A stretch of DNA of 64,000 bases from an uncultured Gammaproteobacteria bacterium. Its GTDB lineage: Bacteria > Pseudomonadota > Gammaproteobacteria > Nitrosococcales > Methylophagaceae. The position numbers and the translations under genes were made by a program. Shown in pieces: positions 50,218-59,033 of the stretch. The notes under the pieces are model-generated. The model worked only from the letters and a program-made list of their open reading frames with translations. It searched no databases and was not told the DNA's origin. The number at the start of each line of letters is the position of its first letter. The first letter of the stretch is position 1. Location of the stretch: positions 124,001 to 188,000 of the forward strand of contig CAJIZI010000003.1 in NCBI GenBank assembly GCA_905181885.1, given 5' to 3'.

Positions 50218-50820
50218 ATGTCAAACAATTGGAAAGTTACCGGACAATACTTTGAATCCTGCAACTGTGACTCAGTTTGTCCTTGCATATTTTTAGCCCC
50301 CCCTACTGAAGGGTTTTGTGAGGCGCTTGTCGGTTGGCATATTGAAAAAGGACACTTAGATGGCGTTGAGTTAAATGATTTAAATGTCTCCGCCTGGTTA
50401 CATTCACCCGGCTCCTTAACTGACGGTAACTGGAGGCTTGCGCTCTATATTGATGAACGTGCCACAGAAGCACAAAAAGATGCAATATCAGCGTTATGGG
50501 GAGGAGAGCACGGCGGCCACTTAGCTGTTATAGCTGGCCTAGTTGGTGAACTAATGAGCGTGAAACAAGTGCCGATCGAATTTAACCAAAAAGACCGGAA
50601 CCACTACTTAAAAGTAGGAAGCTTCGCAGAAAACAATATGCAAGAAATAGAAGGTGAGGACGGTGGGGAAGTTAAAATATCTAACCACCCTCTTGCCGTA
50701 TCGCCAAGTGAACCCGTGACGATAAGTAAATCTAAGTCTGTTACTTATAATGACAATGGCATCAATTGGCATCAGTCGGAAACCGTTGGTTTATCAGCGC
50801 CCTTTACTTATGCGGCCTGA
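50218..50820 (+). CDS. DUF1326 family protein
   Basis: About 200 residues. The ATG at 50218 is preferred because GGAG lies 8 nt upstream; the ATG at 50206 contains that Shine-Dalgarno. The N-terminus has ESCNCDSVCPC (Cys15, 17, 21, 23), a metal- or cluster-binding-like motif typical of DUF1326. The LSAPFTYAA C-terminus is also typical. No signal peptide. Function unknown; co-occurrence with DUF2182 suggests a shared role. Confidence 0.85.
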   Translation: MSNNWKVTGQYFESCNCDSVCPCIFLAPPTEGFCEALVGWHIEKGHLDGVELNDLNVSAWLHSPGSLTDGNWRLALYIDERATEAQKDAISALWGGEHGGHLAVIAGLVGELMSVKQVPIEFNQKDRNHYLKVGSFAENNMQEIEGEDGGEVKISNHPLAVSPSEPVTISKSKSVTYNDNGINWHQSETVGLSAPFTYAA

Positions 50821-50846
50821 TTAACTAAAAACAATTTTAGTTAATC
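50819..50846 (+). terminator. Inverted-repeat terminator after the DUF1326 gene
   Basis: GATTAACTAAAA (50819-50830) and TTTTAGTTAATC (50835-50846) are perfect 12-bp arms around ACAA, overlapping the stop codon. The arm ends in a T run, so it may terminate transcription in this direction. Confidence 0.65.
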
Positions 50847-50977
50847 ATCATTTATAGACTTTTTCCAATATGAATGAGGTTTCAGACCTTTGAAAAAATG
50901 GAAGCGTTATGAGCTATAGTCTCCAACGTTGTCCATATTTACCCCTCAACTACACGAGATGCTGACTTAACTTTACA

Positions 50978-51214
50978 ATGTCTAACTTTGATACAGAAAT
51001 TGATACCTCAGGCCTTAATTGCCCCCTCCCTCTGCTAAAAACTAAAAGAGCTCTTGCAGCCATGAGTAAAGGGGAGTATTTACGCGTCATTGCCACTGAC
51101 CCAGCTGCCTTTATTGATATTCCTGTTTACTGTCAAATGTCTGATAATAAGTTAATTAACTCCAGTAAAGTCCAAAGCAAACTTATTTTTATTATCGAAA
51201 AAAACAGCTCTTGA
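50978..51214 (+). CDS. TusA/SirA-like sulfurtransferase family protein
   Basis: A 78-residue protein with the family's N-terminal motif GLNCPLPLLKTKRAL, where the Cys of CPLP is the persulfide-carrying residue. Such proteins pass sulfur to tRNA thiolation, molybdenum-cofactor or sulfur-oxidation pathways. No partner genes of tusBCDE are in the window, so the pathway is undetermined. Confidence 0.9.
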   Translation: MSNFDTEIDTSGLNCPLPLLKTKRALAAMSKGEYLRVIATDPAAFIDIPVYCQMSDNKLINSSKVQSKLIFIIEKNSS

Positions 51215-51284
51215 GTATTGGATCCCAGTTAACCTGCTCCTCTTTTCAATAAACCCATAATTCATATACAGGTACTGTCAATAC

Positions 51285-52028
51285 ATGAAAATACAAAGTC
51301 ATCTAGTCGACCTAGAAACACCCACCGGTATTATGCGTACTTATATTCATCGCCCAACTGGAGACGGTCAGTACCCTGTTATCTTGTTTTACTCTGAGAT
51401 TTTCCAGCAAACTGGCCCTATTGAACGTGCAGCAAAGCTAATGGCAAGTCATGGCTACGTAGTTCTAGTACCGGAAGTATTTCATGAGTTGAATCCAATA
51501 GGGACAGTTTTAGGGTATGACGATGCTGGACGGGAGAAAGGCAATACGGACAAGCATTCTAAAAATGTACAGGGGTATGACTCTGATAATGTGACATTAA
51601 TTAATTACGCTCAACAACAAAGCTGGTTTAACGGTCATATAGGTGCAATGGGGTTTTGTATTGGTGGTCATTTGGCTTTTCGAGCTGCTCTACAGCCAGA
51701 AGTTAAGGGGACCGCATGCTTTTATGCCACTGATCTACATGTCAGCGTTATTCCTAATAAAGATGGTCAGCATAGTATGGAACGTTTAGACAGTATTAAA
51801 GGTGAGTTACTAATGATATGGGGTAAACAAGATAGTCATGTCCCTAAGGACGGTTTAGCCAAAATTTATAAAGAATTAAATGCAACTGACATTACTTTTA
51901 CTTGGCATGAGTTTAATGCAGCACATGCTTTTATGCGTGATGAAGCAGATGATGGTCGTTATGACGGACAAACGGCACAGCTCGGATACCAACTAGCCTT
52001 AAATTTATTTAGTCGTACTTTACGTTAA
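51285..52028 (+). CDS. Dienelactone hydrolase family protein
   Basis: A 247-residue alpha/beta hydrolase. The triad appears as Cys in MGFCIGGHLAF, Asp in WGKQDSHVP and His in NAAHAFMRD. The nucleophile Cys matches dienelactone hydrolases. The substrate is unknown; no aromatic-degradation genes are nearby, so a general esterase role is equally possible. Confidence 0.88.
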   Translation: MKIQSHLVDLETPTGIMRTYIHRPTGDGQYPVILFYSEIFQQTGPIERAAKLMASHGYVVLVPEVFHELNPIGTVLGYDDAGREKGNTDKHSKNVQGYDSDNVTLINYAQQQSWFNGHIGAMGFCIGGHLAFRAALQPEVKGTACFYATDLHVSVIPNKDGQHSMERLDSIKGELLMIWGKQDSHVPKDGLAKIYKELNATDITFTWHEFNAAHAFMRDEADDGRYDGQTAQLGYQLALNLFSRTLR

Positions 52029-52388
52029 GCCGATGCAAAAGCTACTTTTACGACTAGTGAAATTAATTTTAATTCTCACTCTTCTAAAAGGTTTCTCGTC
52101 ATCAATCAGCTATTAACTCGCCCCCATTAAAATTATAGTATTTCCTTACTCAATAAATATTTTTATATAATAAATTCATAAATTTAATATTGTGAAATCC
52201 TCCATGTTTTACTTGCACAACTCCTACTTAAACAGCTAAATTAAAAAAAGAATAATTACCTAATCTCTTTTCACAAAATATTCGATAAAGTTCCTTCATG
52301 AGCTGACTATATAACCATGCTACTATGTGATTTATTCGTATAAAAAAGTATTAATAGCCACATTTAAATTCACAGCAAGGTCTCAATT
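52029..52388. other. 360-bp gene-free gap
   Basis: AT-rich sequence without an open frame of useful length, tRNA or clear terminator hairpin. It separates the dienelactone hydrolase gene from the flavoprotein reductase gene, and presumably carries the latter's promoter. Confidence 0.55.
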
Positions 52389-53132
52389 ATGATTACATGG
52401 TTGCAAGGAAAAGTTGTTAAAAACAAACGTTGGTCTGCTGAGTTGTTCACTATTTATATCAAAACTGAGCCTTTAGAATTCAAAGCAGGGCAATTTATAT
52501 TGATTGGGGTTAAGGATGGGAGTGATATTCTTTATCGCCCATATTCTCTTGTCAATACGCCAGATGAAAACCTGCTTGAGGTCCATTTCAATACAGTAAA
52601 AGATGGTACTTTAAGTCCACTATTGACTGATTTAAGTCCTGGTGACAGCATACAAGTATCTAATCGACCTACTGGGCTACTAACTTTGGAAGAGGTACCA
52701 CATGTTAATAACCTCTGGTTTTTTGCTACAGGGACGGGTGTAGGGCCCTTTATATCAATTTTAAAGACAGCAGAACCTTGGCAGCGGTTTAAGAAAGTTG
52801 TCTTGTGTTATGCAGTGAAAACACTCGAGGATATGGCCTATATTAAAGAATTAGACAAAATTCAATCCAAATATAAAGAACAATTTTGTTTTATTCCTTT
52901 TATCACACGTGAGGTAGTAGCCGGTACGGTGAATTCACGTTTAACAACATACCTTGAATCTGGCGATCTTGAAAAAAAAACTCAGCTCGTTTTATCAGCT
53001 AAGACCAGCCACACCATGCTTTGTGGTAATGCTGATATGATAAATGATGTAACGCAGCTACTTGAACAAAAAGGGTTGCGTCGCCATAGCCGTAGTAAGC
53101 CAGGTCAAATAACAATCGAAAAATATTACTAA
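52389..53132 (+). CDS. fpr: Ferredoxin-NADP reductase
   Basis: A 247-residue flavoprotein. FAD binding is shown by LYRPYSLVNTPDE and the NADPH site by FATGTGVGPFISIL. The TMLCGNADMI segment and the C-terminal QITIEKYY are typical of bacterial Fpr. It shuttles electrons between NADPH and ferredoxin or flavodoxin, for example in oxidative-stress defence. No iron-sulfur motif of its own is present. Confidence 0.92.
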   Translation: MITWLQGKVVKNKRWSAELFTIYIKTEPLEFKAGQFILIGVKDGSDILYRPYSLVNTPDENLLEVHFNTVKDGTLSPLLTDLSPGDSIQVSNRPTGLLTLEEVPHVNNLWFFATGTGVGPFISILKTAEPWQRFKKVVLCYAVKTLEDMAYIKELDKIQSKYKEQFCFIPFITREVVAGTVNSRLTTYLESGDLEKKTQLVLSAKTSHTMLCGNADMINDVTQLLEQKGLRRHSRSKPGQITIEKYY

Positions 53133-53275
53133 ACTTTGAATCTACCAACAAACTCTAAAGGCATGTTAGCTACTAAAAAATAAATTACGACAGATATCAT
53201 TAGCATATGACTTTTCACCTTTTAAGTAGTTTATAATCTCTGCTTCTTTATACATCAAATCAAACTGGAAATACC

Positions 53276-54550
53276 GTGTCTATAAGCTATAAAAAAACAC
53301 ACATCGGAGAGCATCCACTTAAAGCGGACTCACTAATGATGGGCTACGGCTATGACCCTCAGCTATCTGAAGGCTCGATTAAGTGCCCTAATTTCCAGAC
53401 CTCAACCTTTGTATTCAAATCAGCAGAGCAAGGGAAAGACTTTTTTAATCTTGTTTCGGGCCGTCGTCAACTAAAAGATGGCGAACAGGCCGGCTTAGTC
53501 TACTCTAGATTTAACAACCCAACCCTAGAAATTGCAGAAAATCGTATTGCCATTTGGGATCAGGCTGAAGATTGTATTGTTACTGGTAGTGGTATGTCAG
53601 CGATTTCAACCACACTCTTTACTTTTTCACGACCCGGTGATGTTGTTGTCTACTCCGAACCGATTTATGGAGGTACAGACACTTTAGTTAATGTCGTATT
53701 AAAACAAATGAATATTCAATCTGTGGGCTATTTATCTAGTGAAGGAAGCCTCGGTTTAAAGCAAGCGCTTGATAAGGCAAAAGCGCTAGGCTCCATATCA
53801 GTTGTAATGCTAGAAACACCAGATAACCCTACTAATAACCTTATCGATATTGCTGAATGCAAAAAGATTATTGATGATGCAACGATAGACCAAGCATCTA
53901 AGCCCGTATTAGCAATCGATAACACAATGATGGGCCCTGTATGGCAACAACCATTAGCTCATGGTGCTGACTTATGCATTTATTCCTTAACTAAATATGT
54001 AGGTGGTCACTCCGATTTAATAGGAGGCAGTTGTTCTGGTAGCAAAGCATTGGTCAGTAGGATCAGAAAAGTCAGAAATAGTATTGGTACAACAATGGAT
54101 TCAAATACAGCCTGGTTAATTTTACGCTCTTTAGAGACTCTAAAGATTCGTATGCAAGCTGCTGCTGATGGTGCAAAGAAAGTTGTCGGTTACTTGCAAA
54201 GCCACGATAAAGTTAGTCGAATTGATTTCCCTGGCTTATTGAAAAAAGGTGATGCCCAATATGATATTTATCAAAAGCAATGTACAGGGGCTGGCTCAAC
54301 ATTTTCATTTGAAGTTGATGGAGGGGAAGAAGGAGCCTTTGCAGTATTGAATAAACTAAAACTGGTAAAACTTGCCGTCAGTTTAGGTGGTACTGAAAGC
54401 CTAGCTCAGCACCCAGCAGCAATGACACATTCAGGTGTTCCAAAAGATCGCCGTGCAGTCATTGGTATTACCGAAGGTTTAATCAGAATATCAGTTGGTA
54501 TTGAAGACGCAGAAGATATTATTGCTGATTTATCACAAGCTCTAGCCTAA
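53276..54550 (+). CDS. Cystathionine gamma-synthase/methionine gamma-lyase family PLP enzyme
   Basis: A 424-residue Cys/Met-metabolism PLP enzyme with GTG start. The PLP Lys lies in YSLTKYVGGHSDLIGG; YSRFNNPTLEIAENRIA is the tetramer-contact segment. The family includes synthases, beta- and gamma-lyases, and the exact reaction cannot be assigned from the motifs. A long N-terminal stretch (SIKCPNFQTSTFVFKSAEQGKDFFNLVSGRR) marks the longer subgroup with an insertion. The parvulin gene follows after an 83-bp gap. Confidence 0.88.
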   Translation: MSISYKKTHIGEHPLKADSLMMGYGYDPQLSEGSIKCPNFQTSTFVFKSAEQGKDFFNLVSGRRQLKDGEQAGLVYSRFNNPTLEIAENRIAIWDQAEDCIVTGSGMSAISTTLFTFSRPGDVVVYSEPIYGGTDTLVNVVLKQMNIQSVGYLSSEGSLGLKQALDKAKALGSISVVMLETPDNPTNNLIDIAECKKIIDDATIDQASKPVLAIDNTMMGPVWQQPLAHGADLCIYSLTKYVGGHSDLIGGSCSGSKALVSRIRKVRNSIGTTMDSNTAWLILRSLETLKIRMQAAADGAKKVVGYLQSHDKVSRIDFPGLLKKGDAQYDIYQKQCTGAGSTFSFEVDGGEEGAFAVLNKLKLVKLAVSLGGTESLAQHPAAMTHSGVPKDRRAVIGITEGLIRISVGIEDAEDIIADLSQALA

Positions 54551-54633
54551 ACTTAACTGAGTAACTCATAACAAAATAATTAATACACTTTTTAATCAAG
54601 TAATCCAGTAATTAAAGCTATAGAGTGAGTTTT

Positions 54634-54912
54634 ATGCCCATAGCCAGTGCTCGCCATATCCTAGTGAAAACAAAAGACGAAGCTGATAAGCTAAAACTAC
54701 AACTCGCTAATGGGGCTGAGTTCGATCGACTCGCTAAAAAACATTCACTTTGTAAGTCTTCTAAACAAGGCGGAGATTTGGGTGAGTTTAGCCCCGGAAA
54801 AATGCTCAAAGCTTTTGATAATGTAGTCTTTAAAAAATCATTACTTACTATTCATGGACCTATTAAAACAAAATTTGGCTATCATCTTATACAAGCTATA
54901 TATCGACGGTAG
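54634..54912 (+). CDS. ppiC: Peptidyl-prolyl isomerase, parvulin type (PpiC)
   Basis: A 92-residue single-domain parvulin from ATG 54634. ASARHILVKTKDEA, FDRLAKKHSLCKSSKQGGDLGEF and KFGYHLIQA match PpiC of E. coli closely in length and motifs. It has no signal peptide, so it acts in the cytoplasm. Confidence 0.95.
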   Translation: MPIASARHILVKTKDEADKLKLQLANGAEFDRLAKKHSLCKSSKQGGDLGEFSPGKMLKAFDNVVFKKSLLTIHGPIKTKFGYHLIQAIYRR

Positions 54913-54919
54913 CTTGATC

Positions 54920-56611
54920 CTAGAATGTTACCTTGGCTTGAAAAACCATTTTACACTTCGTGACAGGATGCTTTATTTCTAACTTCTCTGCATGCAAATG
55001 CAAACGGTCGGAGCCATTTCCGTAGAGCTCGTCCCCTTTAATAGGTAGTCCAAGTCCACTAATGTGGGCAGAATGTACACGTAGTTGATGAGTACGCCCT
55101 GTTATTGGATAAAAATAAACTTTGGTTTGCTCTGAATATCTTTCAATCACTTGCCATCTTGTTTTGGCTGGTTTCCCATAGTCATAACAGACTAATTGCC
55201 GTGGCCGGTCATCTAAATCAACACGTAAAGGTAAATCAATAATACCCTCGTCTTCAACTAACAAACCATCTAACACTGCAACGTAACATTTTTTAACGGT
55301 CCGCATAATAAATTGTTGTTGTAATATTTTATGAGATTTTTTGGTTAAAGCAATTACCATTAAGCCTGAAGTCGACATATCTAAACGATGGATAATTAAG
55401 GGTCCAGTTGCCATGGGGTATAGTTTCTTCATTCGACTATAAACAGAATCCTCAATATTTTTACCGGGTACTGATAATAAACCTTCCGGCTTATTGATTA
55501 TTACCAACAATTCATCCTCATAAACAATCTCAAGTGTTTTATAAATAGCTGGATTGATCAAAAGCGGATTGTCATCAATTTTCATCCCCTCGAGCATATG
55601 GGCTAATATTGGCTGACATTTACCTTTGCAAGCACCATAAAAATTGCCATGCTGCCTAATTTCAGACTCGGGTGCCCTACCCCACCAAAACTCAGCAAGT
55701 GCAATAGGTTTTAAGGAATGACTAAAAGCATACTGTAATAATTTAGGTGCAGCACAATCTCCTGTCCCTGAGGCCGGTTGGCCATGTCCATTCTCTGAAA
55801 ATAGAACTTTTAACTTTTTTTTAACACCGTTCATATTAAGAAAGTTGTAATTATCAAACACTCTTTCTTGCAGTTCCTTTGATTGTATTTTACGATATTT
55901 TTTTAGAGCAGCTATAACATCAGTTAACTTATGTAAGGCTTGTTCTGCCACTTCAATTCGCTGCCGGAATTGTGCCTTTAATTCTTTCAGTTGATTCTTC
56001 TGATCCACACTTTGCTTTGCTAATACTCTTAGCAGTTGATTAAACTCCTGTTCATTTGTTTTATCTTTATCAGCTAGTCTTTTAGCTTTTCTCTCCTTTC
56101 GACTTTCAACCATTACTTTTCGATAATTTTCTGTAACTTGCTCTTCAGTTTTGAGCTCTGTTTTCAAATGCTCCATACATACAGCTATTTGTGTATTTTG
56201 TTCTAATTTTTCTATCTCTTGACTAAGCTCGTTAATTTCAGCTTCGCTTTTTAGAAAAAAATCATTTTCTCCTAAAGGATCAAATACTGGGGGAATAAAT
56301 TTTTGCCAAGTATTTTGACCGCCTAATTGGCCTGAAAATGCTGAGATAAAACCAACATCGCCATTTTCGTTTTCAACGACTAAAACACCAAACATTTTGC
56401 CAGTTCTGTTCTTATCACCTAAAATTTTTGATTCTGGACTTTGTCCATCTTCAACTTCAGCTTCGATATATTGCTGCAACTTTTTCACCGCTAATAAAGA
56501 CAATGGGTGTGGATCGTAGTAAAACGGAAATGTGAAACTCTCCGGAATAGAATAATTTGCTAGCGATTCTTTAAATGGCGTGAAGTAACTATCTGTCAAT
56601 GTCCCATCCAA
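54920..56611 (-). CDS. RluA-family RNA pseudouridine synthase, long form with coiled-coil N-terminus
   Basis: A 563-residue protein. The C-terminal 200 residues carry the RluA catalytic motif IHRLDMSTSGLMV with the Asp nucleophile and PITGRTHQLRVHSA. The N-terminal 350 residues include FTFPFYYDPHPL, a Lys/Glu-rich predicted coiled coil (about residues 130-250) and CAAPKLLQYAF. This long form is common in marine gammaproteobacteria and probably modifies 23S rRNA. The start appears to be a non-ATG codon (TTG), so a few residues are uncertain. Confidence 0.88.
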   Translation of the reverse strand: MDGTLTDSYFTPFKESLANYSIPESFTFPFYYDPHPLSLLAVKKLQQYIEAEVEDGQSPESKILGDKNRTGKMFGVLVVENENGDVGFISAFSGQLGGQNTWQKFIPPVFDPLGENDFFLKSEAEINELSQEIEKLEQNTQIAVCMEHLKTELKTEEQVTENYRKVMVESRKERKAKRLADKDKTNEQEFNQLLRVLAKQSVDQKNQLKELKAQFRQRIEVAEQALHKLTDVIAALKKYRKIQSKELQERVFDNYNFLNMNGVKKKLKVLFSENGHGQPASGTGDCAAPKLLQYAFSHSLKPIALAEFWWGRAPESEIRQHGNFYGACKGKCQPILAHMLEGMKIDDNPLLINPAIYKTLEIVYEDELLVIINKPEGLLSVPGKNIEDSVYSRMKKLYPMATGPLIIHRLDMSTSGLMVIALTKKSHKILQQQFIMRTVKKCYVAVLDGLLVEDEGIIDLPLRVDLDDRPRQLVCYDYGKPAKTRWQVIERYSEQTKVYFYPITGRTHQLRVHSAHISGLGLPIKGDELYGNGSDRLHLHAEKLEIKHPVTKCKMVFQAKVTF

Positions 56612-56850
56612 CTCTAAAATAATGCCGATTCAACTCTGCGCAACTAATCGTATTTTATACCCTAATATACTAGCAAAACTGTCACAAATGATTGCTACAC
56701 AATGATAATGCCTTTATTACAGCACAATTATTACGCATAGTTAATACTCAATATAAAATCTGCTTCACTTTTAGCTTAAAAAAAATGAGGCGCCAGAGTC
56801 AAGATAATGTAAAATTCATTATCAAATGTGTTTAAAATCAGGAATAATTT

Positions 56851-57258
56851 ATGTCCAACGCACTCTCATTACGTTTTTTAATTGCTCTGATAATAATGAT
56901 GTCTCACTTTACTGTTCATGCAGACCCAACCATTTCTGAGCATATTGATATACATCAGTTTTCCAATTTGATGTCAGAAAAAAGTGATAACACCAAGATC
57001 ATCGATGTCCGCACCCTCGGAGAATTTCAGACTGGTCACTTATCTGATGCTATCTTGATTGATTTTTATGCCAAAAACTTTGTCGAGAGAGTAAAAAAGC
57101 TAGATAAAGATGCAACTTATTTACTGTATTGCCGAACTGGCAATCGTAGTGGACAAACATTAAAGTTGATGCGTAATCTTGGCTTCAAAGCCGCATATAA
57201 TATGAAAGGAGGTATGAATAAATGGGCTGCTGCAAAGTATCCCGTTCTTAAGCCTTAA
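56851..57258 (+). CDS. Secreted rhodanese-like protein
   Basis: A 135-residue protein with a signal peptide (RFLIALIIMMSHFTVHA) and one rhodanese domain. The catalytic Cys sits in LLYCRTGNRSGQT. It would act in the periplasm as a sulfurtransferase or thiol-binding protein. It resembles PspE-type single-domain rhodaneses. Substrates are unknown. Confidence 0.9.
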   Translation: MSNALSLRFLIALIIMMSHFTVHADPTISEHIDIHQFSNLMSEKSDNTKIIDVRTLGEFQTGHLSDAILIDFYAKNFVERVKKLDKDATYLLYCRTGNRSGQTLKLMRNLGFKAAYNMKGGMNKWAAAKYPVLKP

Positions 57259-57376
57259 ATAAGGCTCTGGTATGTTATTCAAGTAGCCTTTCTCACATAA
57301 GTTGTTAGCTAGAGAGTAATCGTAATCAAACACTACATGACAGTAAAAGTTTTATTGTTGTATTGAGTCAATTAGC

Positions 57377-57976
57377 ATGGTTGAACAGCTCTTTTTAAAG
57401 CCCATTAGTAGCAGTTTCATGAAAACTGTACCGTCCTTATCTGTTGACATGTCCGGTACTATTGGTAACAAGACTCAACACCCATTGAAGCAACTTCTTA
57501 TACTACCTATTAATACACTAGATCAATTTTCTATCCAAGCGGGCCATCTAAAAGAAGATATAGTGATTAATACACCGTTTGATTTTCATGCATTACCTTC
57601 AGGCACTGTTGTTCAAATTGGTTCAACTCAGCTCAGACTTACCTTTCATTGCGAGCCTTGCTCGAAAATAAAACATCTTACGAATATTAAAAAGATAGTT
57701 CATCAACGAGGCTATCACAGCCAAGTTTTGCGAGCAGGCTCTATTAAACTTGGAGATAAAGTCAAAGTCCTGCTTGAAAGACACGAAGCAATTCCTTATG
57801 TTTTTGCCGATAGGATAAAATGGTACTTAGATAAATACCCAACGCCTATATTAGTCTCAGACTTAATAAACGCTATTGGCTTGTCGAGCAGTTATTGTAG
57901 GGCTGTACCTGCAGTAATACGACACAGAACTGACATTGATAAAAAACTTATACTCTTCAAAAAAAACCGGCTTTAG
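57377..57976 (+). CDS. MOSC domain protein
   Basis: A 199-residue protein. HPLKQLLILPINTLDQ and the Cys-containing segment LRLTFHCEPCSKIK, followed by GVYSQVLRAG-like sequence, match the MOSC (molybdenum cofactor sulfurase C-terminal) fold. The C-terminal part from about residue 150 (TPILVSDLINAIGL...CRAVPAVIR) looks weakly like the DNA-binding tail of O6-methylguanine methyltransferase. That is only an impression. MOSC proteins bind molybdenum cofactor or metal-sulfur groups. No molybdoenzyme is nearby. Confidence 0.7.
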   Translation: MVEQLFLKPISSSFMKTVPSLSVDMSGTIGNKTQHPLKQLLILPINTLDQFSIQAGHLKEDIVINTPFDFHALPSGTVVQIGSTQLRLTFHCEPCSKIKHLTNIKKIVHQRGYHSQVLRAGSIKLGDKVKVLLERHEAIPYVFADRIKWYLDKYPTPILVSDLINAIGLSSSYCRAVPAVIRHRTDIDKKLILFKKNRL

Positions 57977-57986
57977 TTCAATTTAC

Positions 57987-58520
57987 TCAAGAGTCAGCTT
58001 CTGATTTTAATATTCTAAGTGTTCCAATTACCTCTTCACTATGAAGAGTGGGATTCACGCTACGGTAAACTTTTTTTATTTTACCCATAGGGCTTATAAT
58101 TATAGTGTGTCGCTTAGCAAACTTAATAGGCCCTAATGAGGCTAGAGCTCCGTATTGATTGGCTACATGTCCATCAATATCTGCTAAAAGTGGAAATGGT
58201 AAACTATATTTTTCCGAAAATGCCGCATGGCTTTCAATACTATCCATGCTTACCCCTAGGATCTGAGTATTGAGTGCGGAAAGAACTCTATACTCATCCC
58301 TAAAAGCACATGCTTCTGTCGTACACCCTGGTGTGTCATCTTTTGGATAGAAATAAAGTACTACCCACTGGCCATGATAATCAGCTAAAAAATGAGGCTT
58401 GCCTGTTTGATCTTGTAACTCAAATTCGGGTGCTGCACTGTCGATTTCTAATACGTCTGCTTTTGCTAAATTAAACATTGTCATAAACACCATTAAAAAA
58501 GATAAACTTACTAAACGCAT
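57987..58520 (-). CDS. Secreted Bcp/PrxQ-type peroxiredoxin
   Basis: A 177-residue peroxiredoxin with a signal peptide (MRLVSLSFLMVFMTMFNLAKA). The peroxidatic Cys and resolving Cys are in YPKDDTPGCTTEACAFRDEY. It is a second Bcp-type enzyme, exported, in contrast with the cytoplasmic copy at 43926. It removes peroxides in the periplasm. It lies convergent to the MOSC gene. Confidence 0.9.
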   Translation of the reverse strand: MRLVSLSFLMVFMTMFNLAKADVLEIDSAAPEFELQDQTGKPHFLADYHGQWVVLYFYPKDDTPGCTTEACAFRDEYRVLSALNTQILGVSMDSIESHAAFSEKYSLPFPLLADIDGHVANQYGALASLGPIKFAKRHTIIISPMGKIKKVYRSVNPTLHSEEVIGTLRILKSEADS

Positions 58521-58643
58521 TATTTCCCCTTATCCGTAATTGTTTTGCAACTAATGGTTACCAACTATATGCTAAGTGTAAACTAACTTCAGAAAACCTG
58601 CTTAACTTGACACCACATAATAGACATATTGAACCCAAAATCA

Positions 58644-58943
58644 ATGAAGCTTATTTACACAAATGAAAACTATTTTCTTGTACACAATATCAAAAATATT
58701 GTTGAGAATGCTGGTGTCTCTACTACTTTAAGAAATGAATATACATCTTCAGGTGCTGGTGAATTAGCTCCTAATGAAACTTGGTTAGAACTCTGGGTCC
58801 TCAATGAAAATGAATATGGCAAAGCTATAGTAGCAATTACATCAGCATTTAATACACATGCAAAAGCGTGGGTTTGCAAAAAATGCCTTGAGAAAAATGA
58901 TGCTGCTTTCGAGTTTTGCTGGCAATGCCAGACTAATCCTTAA
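58644..58943 (+). CDS. DUF2007/zinc-ribbon protein
   Basis: About 99 residues. The N-terminal half (KLIYTNENYFLVHNIKNIVENAGV) matches DUF2007, which resembles PII-like signal transduction folds. The C-terminus carries a small zinc ribbon (WVCKKCLEKND...CWQC). The ATG at 58644 is preferred to an upstream TTG because it begins at the conserved strand. Function unknown. Confidence 0.8.
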   Translation: MKLIYTNENYFLVHNIKNIVENAGVSTTLRNEYTSSGAGELAPNETWLELWVLNENEYGKAIVAITSAFNTHAKAWVCKKCLEKNDAAFEFCWQCQTNP

Positions 58944-59033
58944 GCAAACATTCTCTTAGCTCAATTTAAATATTTTCTACCCACCTCAATTAAAGGGGGC
59001 CTCTTCAAATGCTTATTGACTCTATACCTATAT

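Noticed and set aside
57820-57976. A methylguanine-methyltransferase domain at the end of the MOSC protein
   Set aside because: The PCHR active-site motif is absent; only a loose resemblance of the DNA-binding helix remains.
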